Shown here one piece after another: positions 1-12,654 of a stretch of DNA of 64,000 nucleotides. Location: contig NC_133401.1 in assembly GCF_047511655.1 (NCBI RefSeq), forward strand, positions 13,300,001 to 13,364,000. Direction: 5' to 3'. Both the position numbers and the translations under genes were made by a program. The notes under the pieces are model-generated. The model was not told where the DNA came from. It searched no databases and worked only from the letters and a program-made list of their open reading frames with translations. Position 1 is the first letter of the stretch; every line of letters begins with the position of its first letter. This DNA comes from Castor canadensis (lineage: Eukaryota > Chordata > Mammalia > Rodentia > Castoridae).

Positions 1-690
1 ACTTGTCCCATGTAGCAGACATGGCAGGTGAGTGTCTCCATGCTCAGCTTTTGTTAGTTGAGATGGGGTCTTGTGAACTTTTCGCCTAGATTTGCTCTAA
101 ACCTTGATCCTTGAATCTCTGCCTCCCAAGCAATTAGGATTACAGAATTAAGCCACTGAGCCCAGCTTTCAAGTATCTTATTCAGATACTTTTGCAACTA
201 TTTGCATCAAGGAAATAGGCCTATAAATTTTGTTTGTGTGTGTGTGTGTTTCCTAATCCAGCTTAGATATCAGGGTAATACTGGCTTAATAGAATGAGTT
301 TGGTAGAGTTTCTTCCTTGTATATTTTGAAATAGTTTGGGGAACACAGGTGGTAATTCTTTAAAAGTCTGGTTATATTCAGAAGTGAATCCATCTGCCTC
401 TGTTTTCTTCTTTGCTGGGATACTCTATTACTGCTTAAATGGTTGTACCTGATATAGACCAATTTAAATGTTTGTAACTTTTTAGGTCAGTTTAAGTAAG
501 TTATATGTGCCTACATATTTATACATTCTTCTAGATATTCCAGTTTATGGAATGCAAGTTTTCAAATCTTTTCTAATCATCCTCTGAATTTCATTGGTAT
601 TTGTTCTGATGTCCCATGTTTATCTCTAGTTTAATTAATTTGCATATTCTCCCTTCTTTTTATTTGTGTGGCTAAGGACCTGCCATTCTT
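1..690 (-). mobile_element. Old L1 ORF2 fragment (reverse-transcriptase region), antisense
   Basis: Read on the minus strand, the segment resembles the L1 ORF2 reverse-transcriptase region: the block around 205-225 is the complement of the codons for the arginine-proline-isoleucine stretch near the start of the RT domain, and the antisense text for the linker before it follows to about 690. Frames are heavily broken and divergence from the younger L1s is high, so this is an ancient copy. It runs off the left edge. A short GT run sits at 229-250. Assignment to a subfamily is not possible by eye. Confidence 0.6.
60..168 (-). repeat. B1-like (7SL-derived) SINE half, antisense
   Basis: The plus strand shows the usual antisense SINE wording: a run reading as one-mode 'ctctgcctcccaagcaatta' followed by 'ggattacag', 'gccactgag' and 'cccagc'. 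It is diverged and has no clear poly-T or target-site duplication. It is inserted in the old antisense L1. Confidence 0.6.
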
Positions 691-709
691 ATCTTTTTCT
701 GTTTTTCAG

Positions 710-1235
710 ACATTTTATTAGCATAATTAGTTGTACAGAGGGATTCATTGTGACTTTTATTTGTGTGTTTATAATGTATCTTTATTAGATTCACCCTTCC
801 ATCATTCTCCCTTATTTCCCTCCCTCCCTTCATAGAACAATTTCAACCAAATTCAACGTTTTATTCTCATAAAAGTATACAAAGCATATCGACAATATTT
901 ACCCTCCTTCACCCTCTTTATTTACCCTCCATCCCCCACTGGTACACAACCTCAGACCAAACCTGTTTTACATTCCTATCCTTCATTTTTAAATATATGT
1001 TGATTATTCAAGGAGATTTTCCCAAGGTGTTCCCTGCATCCATATGTTGTACTTTGAACAGATTTACCCTCTCTATCACTTACTCTTTCTGTGTTGCTCT
1101 GGTCCCTTATTCAACACCTTGTAGTGCATTTTGTTATACCATCTTCAAACACTGGTGCAATGTATTTTAATATTATCCACTCTCTATCATTCCCTTTTCC
1201 TCTCCTGCTTTCCCATAGTGCCCTCAGACAGAACC
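710..1235 (-). mobile_element. L1 3'-UTR fragment, antisense
   Basis: The complement of 715-755 matches the end of the plus-strand L1 at 6310-6350 (the 'acaatgaatcccc...acaacc' end). The rest, to about 1235, is the antisense of that subfamily's 3' UTR. It lies between an RT fragment on its left and an endonuclease fragment on its right, so it is either a nested 5'-truncated insertion or a rearrangement product. No clean target-site duplication was found. Confidence 0.55.
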
Positions 1236-2130
1236 ACTGTTAAAATTATGAATATCTCAATTTTCTTAAATTTGTGAGGGTTGCATTTTGTCCTAAAATA
1301 TGATCTATTTTGGAGAAGGTTCCATGAGTTACTGAAAAGAATATGCATTGCATGGTAATTGGGTGAAATACTCTGTAGATGTCAGTGATGTTCATTTGGT
1401 CTAATGTGTGTATTAGGTCTAAAGTTTCTTTGTTGATATTTTGCCTTTATGGCCTATCTGTTGGGAACAGTGGGGTATTCAGGTCTTCCACTGTCACTGT
1501 GTTGGGATCTATCTGTGCTTTTAAGCCCATTAGTGTGTTTTTAATGAAGTTGAGTGCCCCTATATTTGGCATGGATACATTAAGAATTGATATTTCCTCT
1601 TGATGGATGGTTCCTTTAACTAACATGAAGTGACATTCATTGTCTCTTCTGACAGATTTTAGTCTCAGGTCTACTTTGTCAGGTATAGGTGTAGCTACTC
1701 CTGACTGTTTATTGGGGCCATTTGCTTGGAAAATCTTTTTCCACCCTTTGACACTAAGCCAGTGTTTGTTTGTTTGTTTTCAGTGAGATGTGTCTCTTAT
1801 AAGCAACATATGCTTGGGTGTTGTTTTTTAACTGAAGTTGCTATTCTATGCCTTTGGTTGGAGCATTATGGCCATTAACACTCAGTGTTAGTATTGAGAG
1901 TTGTGTGGTGTTTCCTATCATTTTTATTCCCCTGGTGTTTACTTTTTCCCTAGTCCTTGTTTACTGGTCTGCTTGGTCAAAAGAGTTTATTCATTTTTGC
2001 ATCTTCCTGTCTGATTTCTTCTTTGTGTAATAGTCATTTAAGTATTTTCTACAGTGCTGGTTAGGTGGTCATGAATTCCTTCAGTTTTTGTTATTGTGGA
2101 TGGATAGTTTTGCTGGATAGTCTAGTCTGT
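1236..2130 (-). mobile_element. L1 fragment: ORF2 endonuclease back to ORF1 end, antisense
   Basis: The plus strand at 1290-1330 ('atgatctattttggagaagg') and 1615-1890 is the antisense of the L1 ORF2 endonuclease and its start, as seen again at 14460-15060 and 22260-22860. The short open frames at 1379 and 1848 are antisense shadows of that ORF. At about 2130 the orientation flips to sense, with the sense text resuming downstream in L1 coordinates, so this may be the inverted 5' part of the following element. Confidence 0.65.
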
Positions 2131-2751
2131 GTTGAAAATGAAAATAAAACCTACCAGAATCTGTAGGACACAGCAAGGGCAATGCTAAGGGAAATGTTTA
2201 TAGCCGTAAGAGCCTATATTTTAAAAAGCAGAGACATCTCACATAAACAACCTAATGATGCACCTTAAGCAGCCAGAAATACAAGAACAAAACAAACCCA
2301 AAACTAGCATACAAAGAGAAATTATAAAGATCAGAGCCAGTATCAATGAGCTTGAGGCCAAAAAAACTATTCAAAGAATCAATGAACAAAAAGTTGGTTC
2401 TTTAAAAAGACTAACAATATTAACATACACTTAGATAGCATGACATGACAGAGGAGGGAAAAGACCCAAATTAACAAAATCAAAGATGAGAAGAGGGACA
2501 AAACCACAAATGCTAACGAAATCTTGAGGGTCATTAGAGAATACTTTGAAAACTTATATTCAAGTAAACTGGAAAATCTAGAAGAAATGGATAAATTTCT
2601 AGACACATATAACCAACCAAAATTGAACCAAGAAGATATTAACCACCTAAATAGACTAATAATAAGCAATGATATTAAAGCAGTAATAAAGAGCCTCCCT
2701 ATACAGAACCCAGTACCTGATAGATACATGAATGAATTCTACCACACCTTT

Positions 2752-3150
2752 TTTTTATTCATATGTGCATACAATGTTTGGGTCATTTCTCCCTCCTTAC
2801 CCCCTCTTACCCTCCCCTCTCCCCCCCACCCCCTCAATACCTGGCAGAAACTATTTTGCCCTTATCTCTAATTTTGTTGAAGAGAGAGTATAAGCAATAA
2901 TGGGAAGGACCAAGGGTTTTTGCTAGTTGAGATAAGAATAGCTATACAGGGAATTGACTTGCATTGATTTCCTGTGCATGTGTGTTACCTACTAAGTTAA
3001 TTCTTCTTGATCTAACCTTTTCTCTAGTTCCTGGTCCCCTTCTCCTATTGGCCTCAGTTCTTTAAGGTATCTGCTTTAGTTTCTCTGCTTTGAGGGCAAC
3101 AAATGCTATCTAGTTTTTTAGGTGTCTTACCTATCCTCATACCTCCCTTG
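2752..3150 (-). mobile_element. Nested 5'-truncated L1 3' end, antisense, with target-site duplication
   Basis: A ~400-bp segment begins with poly-T and reads as the antisense of the 3' end of the young L1s (compare 60600-60970). It is flanked by the duplicated host sequence 'tctaccacaccttt' at 2738-2751 and 3151-3164. Outside it, the sense ORF2 of the older L1 resumes directly. This is a standard target-primed insertion into an existing L1. Confidence 0.9.
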
Positions 3151-3771
3151 TCTACCACACCTTTAAAGAAGAACTAATACCAACACTCCTCAAACTTTTC
3201 CAGGACATAGGAAGGGAAGGAACACTACCAAACTCATTTGATGAAGTCAGTATTACATTCATTCCAAAACCCAATGAAGATGCAAACAGAGAGAGAGAGA
3301 ATTTATAGGCCAATATATTTAATGAATATAGACACAAAAATTCTCAACAAAATAATGGCAAATAAAATTCAACAACACACCAAAAATATCACACACCATG
3401 ACCAAGTCGGTTTCATTCCAGGGATGCAAGGAAGGCTAAACATACATAAACCTATTAATGTAATACAGCACATAAACAGAAACAAAGACAAAAACCACAT
3501 GATCCTCTCAATCAATGCAGAAAAAGTCTTTGACAAAATTCAGCACCCTTTCATGATAAAAGCTCTTGAGAAACTAGGAATAGAAGGAATGTTCCTCAAC
3601 ACCATAAAGGCTATATATAACAAATCAATAACCAACATCATACTAAATGAAGAACAATGGAAACTATTCCAACTAAGTTCAGAAACAAGACAGGGGTTCC
3701 CAGTTTCCCCACTCCTATTTAATATACTTTTAGAATTCTTAGCCAGAGCATTCAGATAAGAGCAAGAAATA

Positions 3772-3970
3772 TATCTCAACTAGCAAAAACCTTTTGTCCT
3801 TCTTATTATTGTTTTTGCTCTGTCTTCAACAAAATTAGAGATAAGGGCAAAGCAGTTTCTACCTGGAAGTGAGGGGTGGGGGGATAGGAAGGTGGCAGGG
3901 GGAGGGGGCGGGGGGGATAGCGGGGAGAGATGACCAAAACATTATATGCACATATGAATAAATGGTAAAA
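3772..3970 (+). mobile_element. Nested short L1 3' end, sense, with target-site duplication
   Basis: About 200 bp of L1 3' UTR in sense orientation, including the G-rich tract at 3866-3925 and the 'acatatgaataaatgg' end. The flanking repeat is 'aagagcaagaaata' at 3758-3771 and 'aagaacaagaaata' at 3971-3984 (one mismatch). It splits the host L1 RT domain just before the catalytic block. Confidence 0.88.
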
Positions 3971-6374
3971 AAGAACAAGAAATAAAATAGATTCAAATAG
4001 GAAAGGAAGTAGTCAAACTATCCCTATTTATAGATGACATGATACTATGCCTACATGACCTTAAAACTCCACCAAAAAACTCATAGAAGTTATAAACTCT
4101 TTTGGAAAAGTAGCAGGATACAAAATTAATATACAGAAATCAGTAGCCTTCCTATATATCAATAATGAATAGACTGAGCAAGAAATCAGGGGAAAAAACC
4201 CACATACAATAGCCTCAAAAAAAAAGGAAAGTACCTTGGAAGAAATTTAATGAAAGAACCAAAGACCTTTTCAATGAAAAGAGACAAATCAAAGAAGACA
4301 CTGGAAGATGGAAGAGACAAATCAAAGAAAACACTGGAAGATGGAAAAATCTCCCATGCTCATGAATTGGTAGGATCAACATTGTGAAAATGGCTATACT
4401 ACCAAACGAAATCTACATGTTCAATGCAATAACTATCAAAATCCAAATGGCATTCTTCACAGAAATAGAAAAATAAATCTTGGAATTCACATGGAAACAC
4501 AAAAGACCTCAAATAGCCAAAGCAATTCTAATCAAAAAGTCCAATGCTAGCAGTATCACAACTTCTGATTGCAAATTATACTACAGAGACATAATAACAA
4601 AAACAGCATGGTATTGGCACAAAAACAGACATAAAGACAAATGGATTAGAATAGAAGACCCAGAAATAAACCCACACAGCTACAGTCAACTGATTTTTGA
4701 CAAAAGAGCTGAAAGCACATACTGGAGAAAACACAGCTTGTTTAACAAATGTTGCTGGGAAAACTGGATACCCACATGTAGAAGACTGAAACTATATCCC
4801 TGTCTTTCACCCTGAACCAATATCAACTTAAAGTGGATCAAGGACCTTAATATAAGACCTGAAACTCTAAAACAACTATAGGAAGTAGTAGGAAATACAC
4901 TGGAACACCATAGGCATAGGGAACAACTTCCTAAATAGAACTCAAAAGGCTCAGCATCTAAGAAAAAGAATGAACAAAAGGGACTGCATCAAACTAAAAG
5001 GCTTCTGTTTCACAAAGCCATTAAACTCAAGAGACCGTCCACAGAATGGAAGAAAATATTTGCCAGCTATTCATCTGGATAAAAGACTAATATCCAGCAT
5101 CTACAAGAAACTCAAAAAACTCAACCTCCAAAGAATCAATATCCCAATGAAGAAATGGGAATGGAAATATGAATTAAATAAGAATTGCTCAAAAGAAGAG
5201 GTATAAATGGCTAATAAATACATGAAGAAGAGTTCGACTTACCTGGCTGTAAAAGAGGTAGAAATCAAAACTACTGAGGTGATTTCATCTCACCTAAGTT
5301 ATAATGGCCACATTCAAGGACGAAAACAATAAATGCTGGACAGGATGCAGTGAATCAGGAATCCTTATGCACTTTTGGTGGGAATACAAATTAATACAAC
5401 TGCTATGGAAAGCAGTATGGAGATTCCTCAAAAAGCTGAAGATAGAGCTGCCATATGATCCAGCGATAACACTCCTGATTATATATCCAAAGGAACATAA
5501 GTGAGGATACAATAGAGACACTTGTAAGCCGATGTTTATCACAGCACTGTTCAAAATCGCCAAGCTATACAAACAACCCAGATGCCCTACAACTGATGAA
5601 TGGATCAAGAAAAATGATAACAATGGAGTTTTACTGAGCCATAAGGAATAATGATACCATGTGGTTTGAAGGTAAATGGATGCAATTGAAGGATATCATG
5701 TTAAGTGAAGTAAGCCAAGTTTAGAAAGACAAGAGCCACAGGTTTTCCCTCATATGTGAAAGATAGATCGAAAAGACAAACATATACACAAAAACCATTG
5801 AGCATATACAAACTCATACATAGAACATGTTTGTAATAGTGTAATTACTCTATAGAACTTGGGGACAATAGGAATGATAGAGTATCAGCAACACTATTAT
5901 ACATAATATCTGTGAAGGTAGAGGATATAAGGATATTTATTGAAAGCTATGGGAAAATGGGGGATGGAAGGTAAAGGGATAAGGGAGAGCAATGGAAGGG
6001 GTTGAATGGACCAAAATAAAGTATGCTCATAGCAGGGATACATTGAGAAACACCTTTGAACATCTACTTAACTATTAACAATGAAAGACAGGACTGTAAA
6101 ATAAGTACAGTGTGTGGGAGGGTACTTGTGGGAGGGGGATGGGTGAATGAAGGAAATTAAGGTGAGGGAATATGGTTGATGGACTTCATATACTTACATG
6201 AAATAGAACAAAGAAACCTCTTGCAACAGCTTTAAGTGGGGCAGATAGAGGGCCGAGGGGAAGAGACAGTGGAGGTGATCTAACCAATGTACAATATAAG
6301 CCTATTTGGAAATGTCACAATGAATCCCCCTATACAACCAATATATCCTAATTAAAAAGTTGAGTAAACAAAAG

Positions 6375-7345
6375 AATGAAAGCTGAAACCATTTCCCCTA
6401 AAGTCAAGAATAAGACAAGAATGTCCATTCTTACTCAACCTACTTCTGGAATTTCCAGCTAGCACAATAAAAAATAAAATGAATTAAAATAGGAAAGGAA
6501 AAGGCCAAATTATCTCTATTTGCAGATGACATGATCTTATGCCTTATATATCCTAAAACCTCCACCAAAAAAATCCTAGACATCACAAACATCTTCAGCA
6601 AAGTTGCAGGATACAAAATTAATGTACAAAAGTCAGTTGGTTTCTCTATTCCAACAATGAACAGACTGAGAAAGAATTTAGGAAAACAGTCCCTAAACTG
6701 AACAAAGGAAGTGAAAGACCTCCACAATGAAAACTGTAAACCAGTTAAAAAAGAAACTGAAGAAGACATCAGAAGATGGAAAGATCTCCCATACACATGT
6801 ATCACAGAATTAAAATCATGAAAATGGCCTCCAAAGCAATCTACATATTAAGTGCAATCCCCATCAAAATTCCAATGACATTCCTCACAGAGACTGAAAA
6901 ATCAACCCCTGAAGTTCATCTGAAAGCATAAAATAGTGTGGATATCCAAGGCAATAATGAGCTAAATAATGGTTGGGGGGAAAGTATAAGGAAGAATAGT
7001 AGAGGGGGATAGACTGATTAAATTGCAATATATTTACAGGTAATATACTAAGTCAAAACCACACTGAAAAATGAACAGACACTTAAACAATGGAGGACAG
7101 AACTGGATAATAGGTAATATTAAGGGGAGGGTGTTAATGGGAGGGAAAGGTTAATGAAGAGGGAGAATGTGGTTGATGTATTTTCTATATATATATGAAT
7201 ATGGAGCACTGAAACTTGTCAAAGTCATTTTTAGAAGGAGAAAGAGGAAGAATAATGGAGTGGATGAACCAAACCAGGGTACATCATATGCATATGTGAA
7301 AATGTTGCAACACAACTTCCTGTAAAACTATGATAAACCAATTAA
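6375..7345 (+). mobile_element. L1 fragment, sense (RT palm and 3' UTR)
   Basis: Sense ORF2 text begins in the RT domain with the 'acaagaatgtcc' region, continues past the catalytic block at about 6520-6535 (F-A-D-D-M type), and at about 6955 jumps to a 3' UTR ending near 7345 ('aaaccaattaaaaac'). The C-terminal third of ORF2 is missing, so there is an internal deletion or a junction of two elements. Frames are broken. Confidence 0.7.
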
Positions 7346-9080
7346 AAACATTTAAAAATCAACATACAAAAATCTACAGCTTTTCTATATGGCAACAATA
7401 ACAGGGTGAGAAAGAATTCCGGAAAACAATTCTACCTATGATAGCATTAAATAATAAAATACCTAGGTATATCTAACAAAAGGGGTGAACAAACTACACT
7501 GAAAGCTATGAAACTTTGAAGAAAGAAATCGAAGACATCAGAATATGGAAAGATCACCCATGCTCATGGGATGGCAGAATTAATATTGTGAAAATGCCTA
7601 TATTATTGAGTGCAATCTACAGATTCAATGCAATGCCCATCAAAATTGCAATGTTATTCTTTGCAGAAATAGAAAAATAAATCCTAAAACTCATATAGAA
7701 GCATAAAAAATGTGAATAGCAAAAAGAATAATGTTGGACCTCAAATTATACCAAAGAGACATAATAATTTAAAAAATAGCATGGTACTGGCACAAAAACA
7801 GACACAAAGACCAACAGTGCAGAACAGAAGACTCAACCCTGTTGCTGGTGCTCACACGTCTAATCCTAGGCACTTAGGAAGCAGAGATCAGGAGGATCAT
7901 GGTTTGAAGCCAGCCCAGACAAATAGTTCACAAGACCCTATCTCTAAAATGCACAACACAAAAATGGGCTGGAAGAGTGGCGCAAATGGTACAGCACCTA
8001 CTACCAAGCATGAGGCTCTGAGTTCAAAACCCAGTAACACCAAAAAAAAAAAAAGAATAAAAGACCCAAAACCAAAACCACACTGTTACAGCCATCTGAT
8101 CTTTGACCAAGGAGCCAAAACCATACGCTTAGAGCAAAAATAGCCACTTCAACAAACAGCCCTGAGAAAATGGGTCTTTGAAGCTTACTACAGGAAAAAT
8201 CAGGGAAAACTCTGGAAGATAATGGTCTCAGTAATTATTTTCTGAATAGGACACAAATTGACCAGGAAATAAGAACAAGAATTGTAGGACTGCATCAAAT
8301 TAAAAAGTGTCTGCATATCAAAAGAAATAATTACCAGAATCGAGTGACAACCCAGAGAGTGGATAAAAGGGATAAAAGATGACCATCCAGAATATACAAT
8401 GAGCTAAAAAAAAAAACTAATCAGCCAAAAATAAATAATCCAATAAATAAATGGGTAAATTGAACAGTTCTCATAGTAAGAAATTCAAGTGGCTAATAAA
8501 TAGATGAAGAAATGTTCAATAACCTTAGCCATAAAATCAGAACTATGCTAAGATTCCATTTCACCCCAGTAAGATTGGCAATCATCAAGAAAACAAACAA
8601 CAAGTGCTGGTGAGGATGTGGGTGGAGAGGAACCCTTATACATTGTTGGTGGGAATGTAAACTAGGGCAACGACTATGTAAATCAATATGAAAACTATCA
8701 AGAACTAAAAATAGATCTACCTTATATCCCTGGTATAGCACTCTTTGGCATATATCCAAAGAAGTACAAGTCAAGATACAATAGAGCACCTGCACACTCA
8801 TATTTATGGCAGCACTATTCACAATAGCCAAGCTATGGAATCAGCCTAAGTGCCCAACAACTGATGAATGAATAAAGAAAATGTGGCATATATGTGGTAT
8901 ACCATGCAGTATTACTTAGCTATAAAGAATGAACTATGCCATTTGCAGGAAAACAGACTGAACTGGAAAGCCAAGTTCCAAACCAAATATCACATCATAT
9001 GTGGAGTCTACACCTAAAATGATGACAATAATAATAATAATACATGAGCATAAAATGTGGACTGTGTGTGGGAAGTCCTG
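7346..9080 (+). mobile_element. L1 fragment, sense, late RT to 3' region, interrupted by a SINE
   Basis: Sense ORF2 text starts just after the RT catalytic region and continues through the C-terminal region (8090-8160 F-D-Q-G-A type block; 8500-8830 the cysteine-rich end) to about 9060. A dimeric SINE lies inside at 7838-8062. Numerous stops; no intact frame longer than about 140 codons, and that one runs through the SINE. Confidence 0.75.
7838..8062 (+). repeat. Dimeric B1/ID-like SINE, sense, with A-rich tail
   Basis: The left half has 7SL/B1-type wording (a 'gctcaca...taatcctag' start, then 'gatcaggaggatca' and 'gaagccagccca'). The right half is ID-like, tRNA-derived, with a B-box-like 'gagttcaaaaccc'. 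It ends in an A13 run at 8041-8053. Possible target-site duplication 'agactcaa'/'agacccaa' on each side. This composite SINE type is the main clue to a non-murid rodent. Confidence 0.8.
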
Positions 9081-9084
9081 GAAT

Positions 9085-9428
9085 TCCTAGCCAGAGCAAC
9101 AAGGCAAGAAGAAGATATAAAAGGAATACAAATAGGTAAAGAAATAGTCAAAGTATCTCTATTTGCAGATGACATGATCCTATACCTCAAAGACCCAAAA
9201 AACTCCTAGACACCATAAACAGCTTTAGCAAGGTAGCAGGATACAAAATCAACTTACAAAAATCAGTAGCCTTTCTATATACCAACAATCAACAAAATGG
9301 GAAAGAACATAGGAAAACAATTCCATTTACAATAGCCTCAAAAAAAATCAAATACCTAAGAATAAACTTAATGAAGGATGTAAATGACCACTACAAGGAG
9401 AGCTACAAACCACTGAAGAAAGAGATTA
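9085..9428 (+). mobile_element. L1 ORF2 RT fragment, sense
   Basis: Short sense piece of the RT domain running from the L-E-F-L-A-R block through 'tttgcagatgacatg' (F-A-D-D-M) at about 9163-9177 to an E-E-like end at 9428, where it meets retroviral sequence. Both ends are abrupt; no target-site duplication seen. Confidence 0.75.
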
Positions 9429-10130
9429 CTTGTGAATGACAAAATTTTATTGGTCAGATTTTCTATTGGATGAAGAAAACCAATTATTCATCACTTCCCT
9501 GAGTTCTTTCCAACCGGCTTTGCATCAGTATGGATTTAAGACCTTACTCCCATCAAAGACATATTCTCCACTTCCTTATGAGCCAGGCTCCCTAGTTCTC
9601 ATTAAGTCTTACAGGAGAAATCAGTTGGCTGCTGTTGAACAAGATCCCTTCCCTGTTCTTCTTTCTACTCCTACACCTATTAAGTTACCTGGCATGTCTA
9701 GCTGAATATATCACTCCAAAGTCAAGCCATAGACACCTCAGCCATAAGATGACTCCACCGATCATCAGGAAGAACTAAACAATAATTCCTGTACTCCTAT
9801 AGAGGATCTTAAATATGTCTTTAACAAGAGCCCTAAGATAAGTACTTAACTATGCTCTCTTGAACAACTGTTGTTCTTCTCCTAGGTGCACCCTTCATGA
9901 CATCTGAAACAAACTCATTCTTCAGTTGGGCCCAACACTACACCACATTAGTTAATAGGAGCAATTGCTGAGCATGTGGGTTAATGTCCATTCCCCAGAA
10001 GTTCTGGGATCCCCTGCTGGATCTCCCCACTACAAAAGACCAAGTGGGAATGTGTTGTTTGATTTCAACATACATATCTGGTATGCAAATATGAGGACCC
10101 AAGATGTCACTCAGTAGGATGTCACTCAAT
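9429..10130 (+). pseudogene. ERV1 (gammaretrovirus-like) remnant: integrase C-terminus and probable env start
   Basis: The frame open at 9436-9705 ends in a pattern typical of the C-terminal domain of gammaretrovirus-like integrases: an E-P-G-S-L-V-L-I-K block followed about 20 residues later by V-L-L-S-T-P-T. After a stop, an H-S-K-V-K block continues in frame at about 9710-9730. About 170 bp further on, 9884-9990 reads as a likely env leader and start of surface protein, including a C-stop-A-C motif where such proteins usually carry C-W-x-C. The remnant fades out by about 10130. No LTR, gag or RT is present next to it. It is broken by stops and is inert; assignment to class I is from these motifs only. 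Confidence 0.6.
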
Positions 10131-10837
10131 AGCCAATGTGGGAGACCATCCTAGACCCAAGACATAAGCTCCAGAAAGAGACAGAGACATGGATGCAAGA
10201 GGAGGCAGGAAGACAGGGAACAAGAAATAAAAGAGAAATAAGAGGAAGGGGAAAAATAGAGGGAGGCCTTTCTTCTTTTACTCTCTTCCATGTCTCTCTG
10301 TGTCTGCAGTCTGTTAGCCTCTTCTCCATCTCCATCTCTACTTCTCTATTTCTGTGTGAGTCACTCACTCTCTAGGTACTTCTGTCTCCATCTCTCAATT
10401 TCTATGGCTTGTGCTTTAAGTTTGTGTGTTCTCTCTATCTGACAGTATCCACCAATTTCTTGCCTTCTCTTTATCACCACACCTCTCTGGCTTCCTAGAA
10501 GATCAATTCTCTTTCACAGTTATGAATGGATCAGTTTTGACTGTGCTGAATAAGGGATATTCAGGGAGATTCCCAAAACACCCTGTGTGAAGTAGGTTTA
10601 TAGCCTGCTGCCTGTGTTGTGGGCTAGGCTTGGTGCAGGCTCCCAGGTTGGACGCACTTGGTAAGTAGTTGAGTCTACAGGGGCTTTTGTGCAGGGTCTG
10701 GCTTTGCTCTTGTGTCTGCCCCTTGCAGCTCTGCACCGTGGTGTTTCTCCAGGACCACGGTCCTAGTGGATCTGAGGCATCAGTGCACCCCGGCCAGAGG
10801 AAGTAGAGTGGCGGTGCTGTGATGGTTTGACGGGGCT
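10131..10837. other. Unassigned stretch between ERV remnant and TMPO retrocopy
   Basis: No recognisable gene. The part from 10160 to 10330 is purine-rich then pyrimidine-rich and can partly self-pair, giving short mirror-like open frames on both strands. From about 10750 the GC content rises, which could be decayed 5'-UTR of the TMPO transcript. The 176-codon minus-strand frame at 10503-11033 overlaps the TMPO retrocopy in antisense and shows no known motif. Confidence 0.4.
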
Positions 10838-12654
10838 GCAGAGTCACAGATCCCGACCAAAGACAATTTGAAGAGTAAGTTGGTCGCCAACAGTGTGACA
10901 CTCCCAGCCGGGGAGCAGGGTAAAGACCAAAGATGTGTACATGCAGCTCTACCTGCAGAATCTTACCACGCACAACCAGTGTCAACAGCAAAGGGCCACC
11001 GGACTTCTCCAGTGATGAGGAGTGAGAGCCCACATCAGCAGGAAAGCTACAAAGGAAACGGATAAATCCAGACTAGAAGATAAAGATCATCTTCATGTAA
11101 CAGAGCTCTCTAATGAAGACCTTCTGGATCAGCTTGTGAAATATGGAGTGAATTCTGGTCCTATTTTGGGAACAACCAGAAAGCTATCTGAGAAAAAGCT
11201 GGTGAAACTGAGGGAACAAGGAACAGAATCAAGATCTTTTATTCCCCCACCAACAATTTCTTCTTCAACAGAAAATACAAGGCAAAATGGAAGTCATGAC
11301 TGACAGATACAGTGACAATAAAGGAGACTAAAATAGAGCTCAAGTTTGAGAAGAAAGAACCACTAAAGGGCAGAGCAGACTCAAGTAACACTCAAGCCAA
11401 GAAGAATTGAACACAATCTGAGCTATTCCCAGGACTGATGGACAGGTGGATCTTCAAAAGATGGACCTCTTCAGGCCCGAGGGTCCTTATGAACTCCAAA
11501 GAAAAGGACAGAAACTTCACAACATTTTTGTATAGATGATGCAGTAATTTCAGAGAGTACTCCTATAGCTGAAACTATAATGGCTTCAAGCAATGAATCC
11601 TTAGTTGTCAATAGGGTGACTGGAAATTTCAAGCACACAGCTCCAATTCTGCCAATCACTGGATTCTCAGACATACCCAGAAGAACACCAAAGAAACTGT
11701 TGACAAGAGCTGAAGTGGGAGCAAAAACTGAGGAAAGAAGAGTAGAAAGGGGTATCCTTAAGAAATTGTCCCCTATGAAGCATCTACACCTACAGGAATT
11801 AGAGCAAGTTGCCACAGGCCTATCAAAGGGGCTGCAGGCTGGCCATTGGTACTTGGTGATTTCACGATGGAAGAATCTTTCTCACCTAAATATGTTCCTA
11901 GTATGTTCCCTTGGTGGATGTCAAATTAGAGAAGATGAAAAAGGGATGACACTCCATTCCTGTGTGGATAAAAATGACTCTCTGCCTTGGAAGCTGCTCT
12001 CTAGGTCCCAGAGATCCAGAGCCCCTGAACTCATGATATTCATTTGGGTTTGGCCAATGAGTGGCATCATTGAGGGATGAGAAGGAAGAAATGAAAGAGG
12101 GCCTAGGATATTTATCTCTTCTGCTTCCTTTTTGATTTGTCAGAGTTCTGGCAGTGGCTACCTCCATGACTAGTGCTTTCTACTGGGAAGTTCCCTAGAA
12201 ACTTTAGGGATCAGGCCTAAAGATGGCATTAACTCCCTAATGGTACCTTCTGGATGACTTAATACTTCCTATTGGTTCCCTAATTCCTACTTATACACCG
12301 TAAATAATAACTTCATTTGAATGCCTCTGAGTGTATGTGTCATCTGGTTCCCAAAAATATCCTGACTGATATAATAGGCAGGAGACAGGCAAAGAGCCAT
12401 TTAGGCTAGACTGTTAAAACAGGTTACTATGTGACTTGATCATACTTAACAACACTTCATGAGCCTAAAGAATGGCCATTCACACCTGTTCTTTAGGATC
12501 TGGACTTCTGGAGATGCTTAACAGTTGAAATGATGGATTTGAGGGTTATTTTTCCTCTCTCCTTCCAATTCCTGCCAACATCTTCTCTATTTTTTAAGCA
12601 AGTGAAGAGTGTGTTAACTATGCTATGTTCGATAATGGTGACTACCATTTTTTT

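Larger units (their letters stand above)
2131..6365 (+). mobile_element. Old L1, sense, ORF2 linker to 3' end, with two nested L1 insertions
   Basis: Sense L1 text starts in the ORF2 linker after the endonuclease and runs through the RT domain (2524-2740, 3166-3757, 3985-4470), where the catalytic block reads F-I-D-D-M, and the C-terminal region (4480-5700, with a W-K-H-K-R block and a C-C-W-E-N-W motif). It ends in a 3' UTR near 6365. Many stops and frameshifts show it is dead. Two younger L1 3' ends interrupt it, at 2752-3150 and 3772-3970, each with its own target-site duplication. Confidence 0.8.

Noticed and set aside
10136-10375. Mirror-like ORFs on both strands (79 and 80 codons)
   Set aside because: The region is purine-rich next to pyrimidine-rich, which keeps both strands free of stops. 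No conserved domain seen.
10868-12080. A functional intronless TMPO-like gene
   Set aside because: Start codon degraded, frameshifts and stops throughout, and a 1.35-kb insertion before the transmembrane segment.
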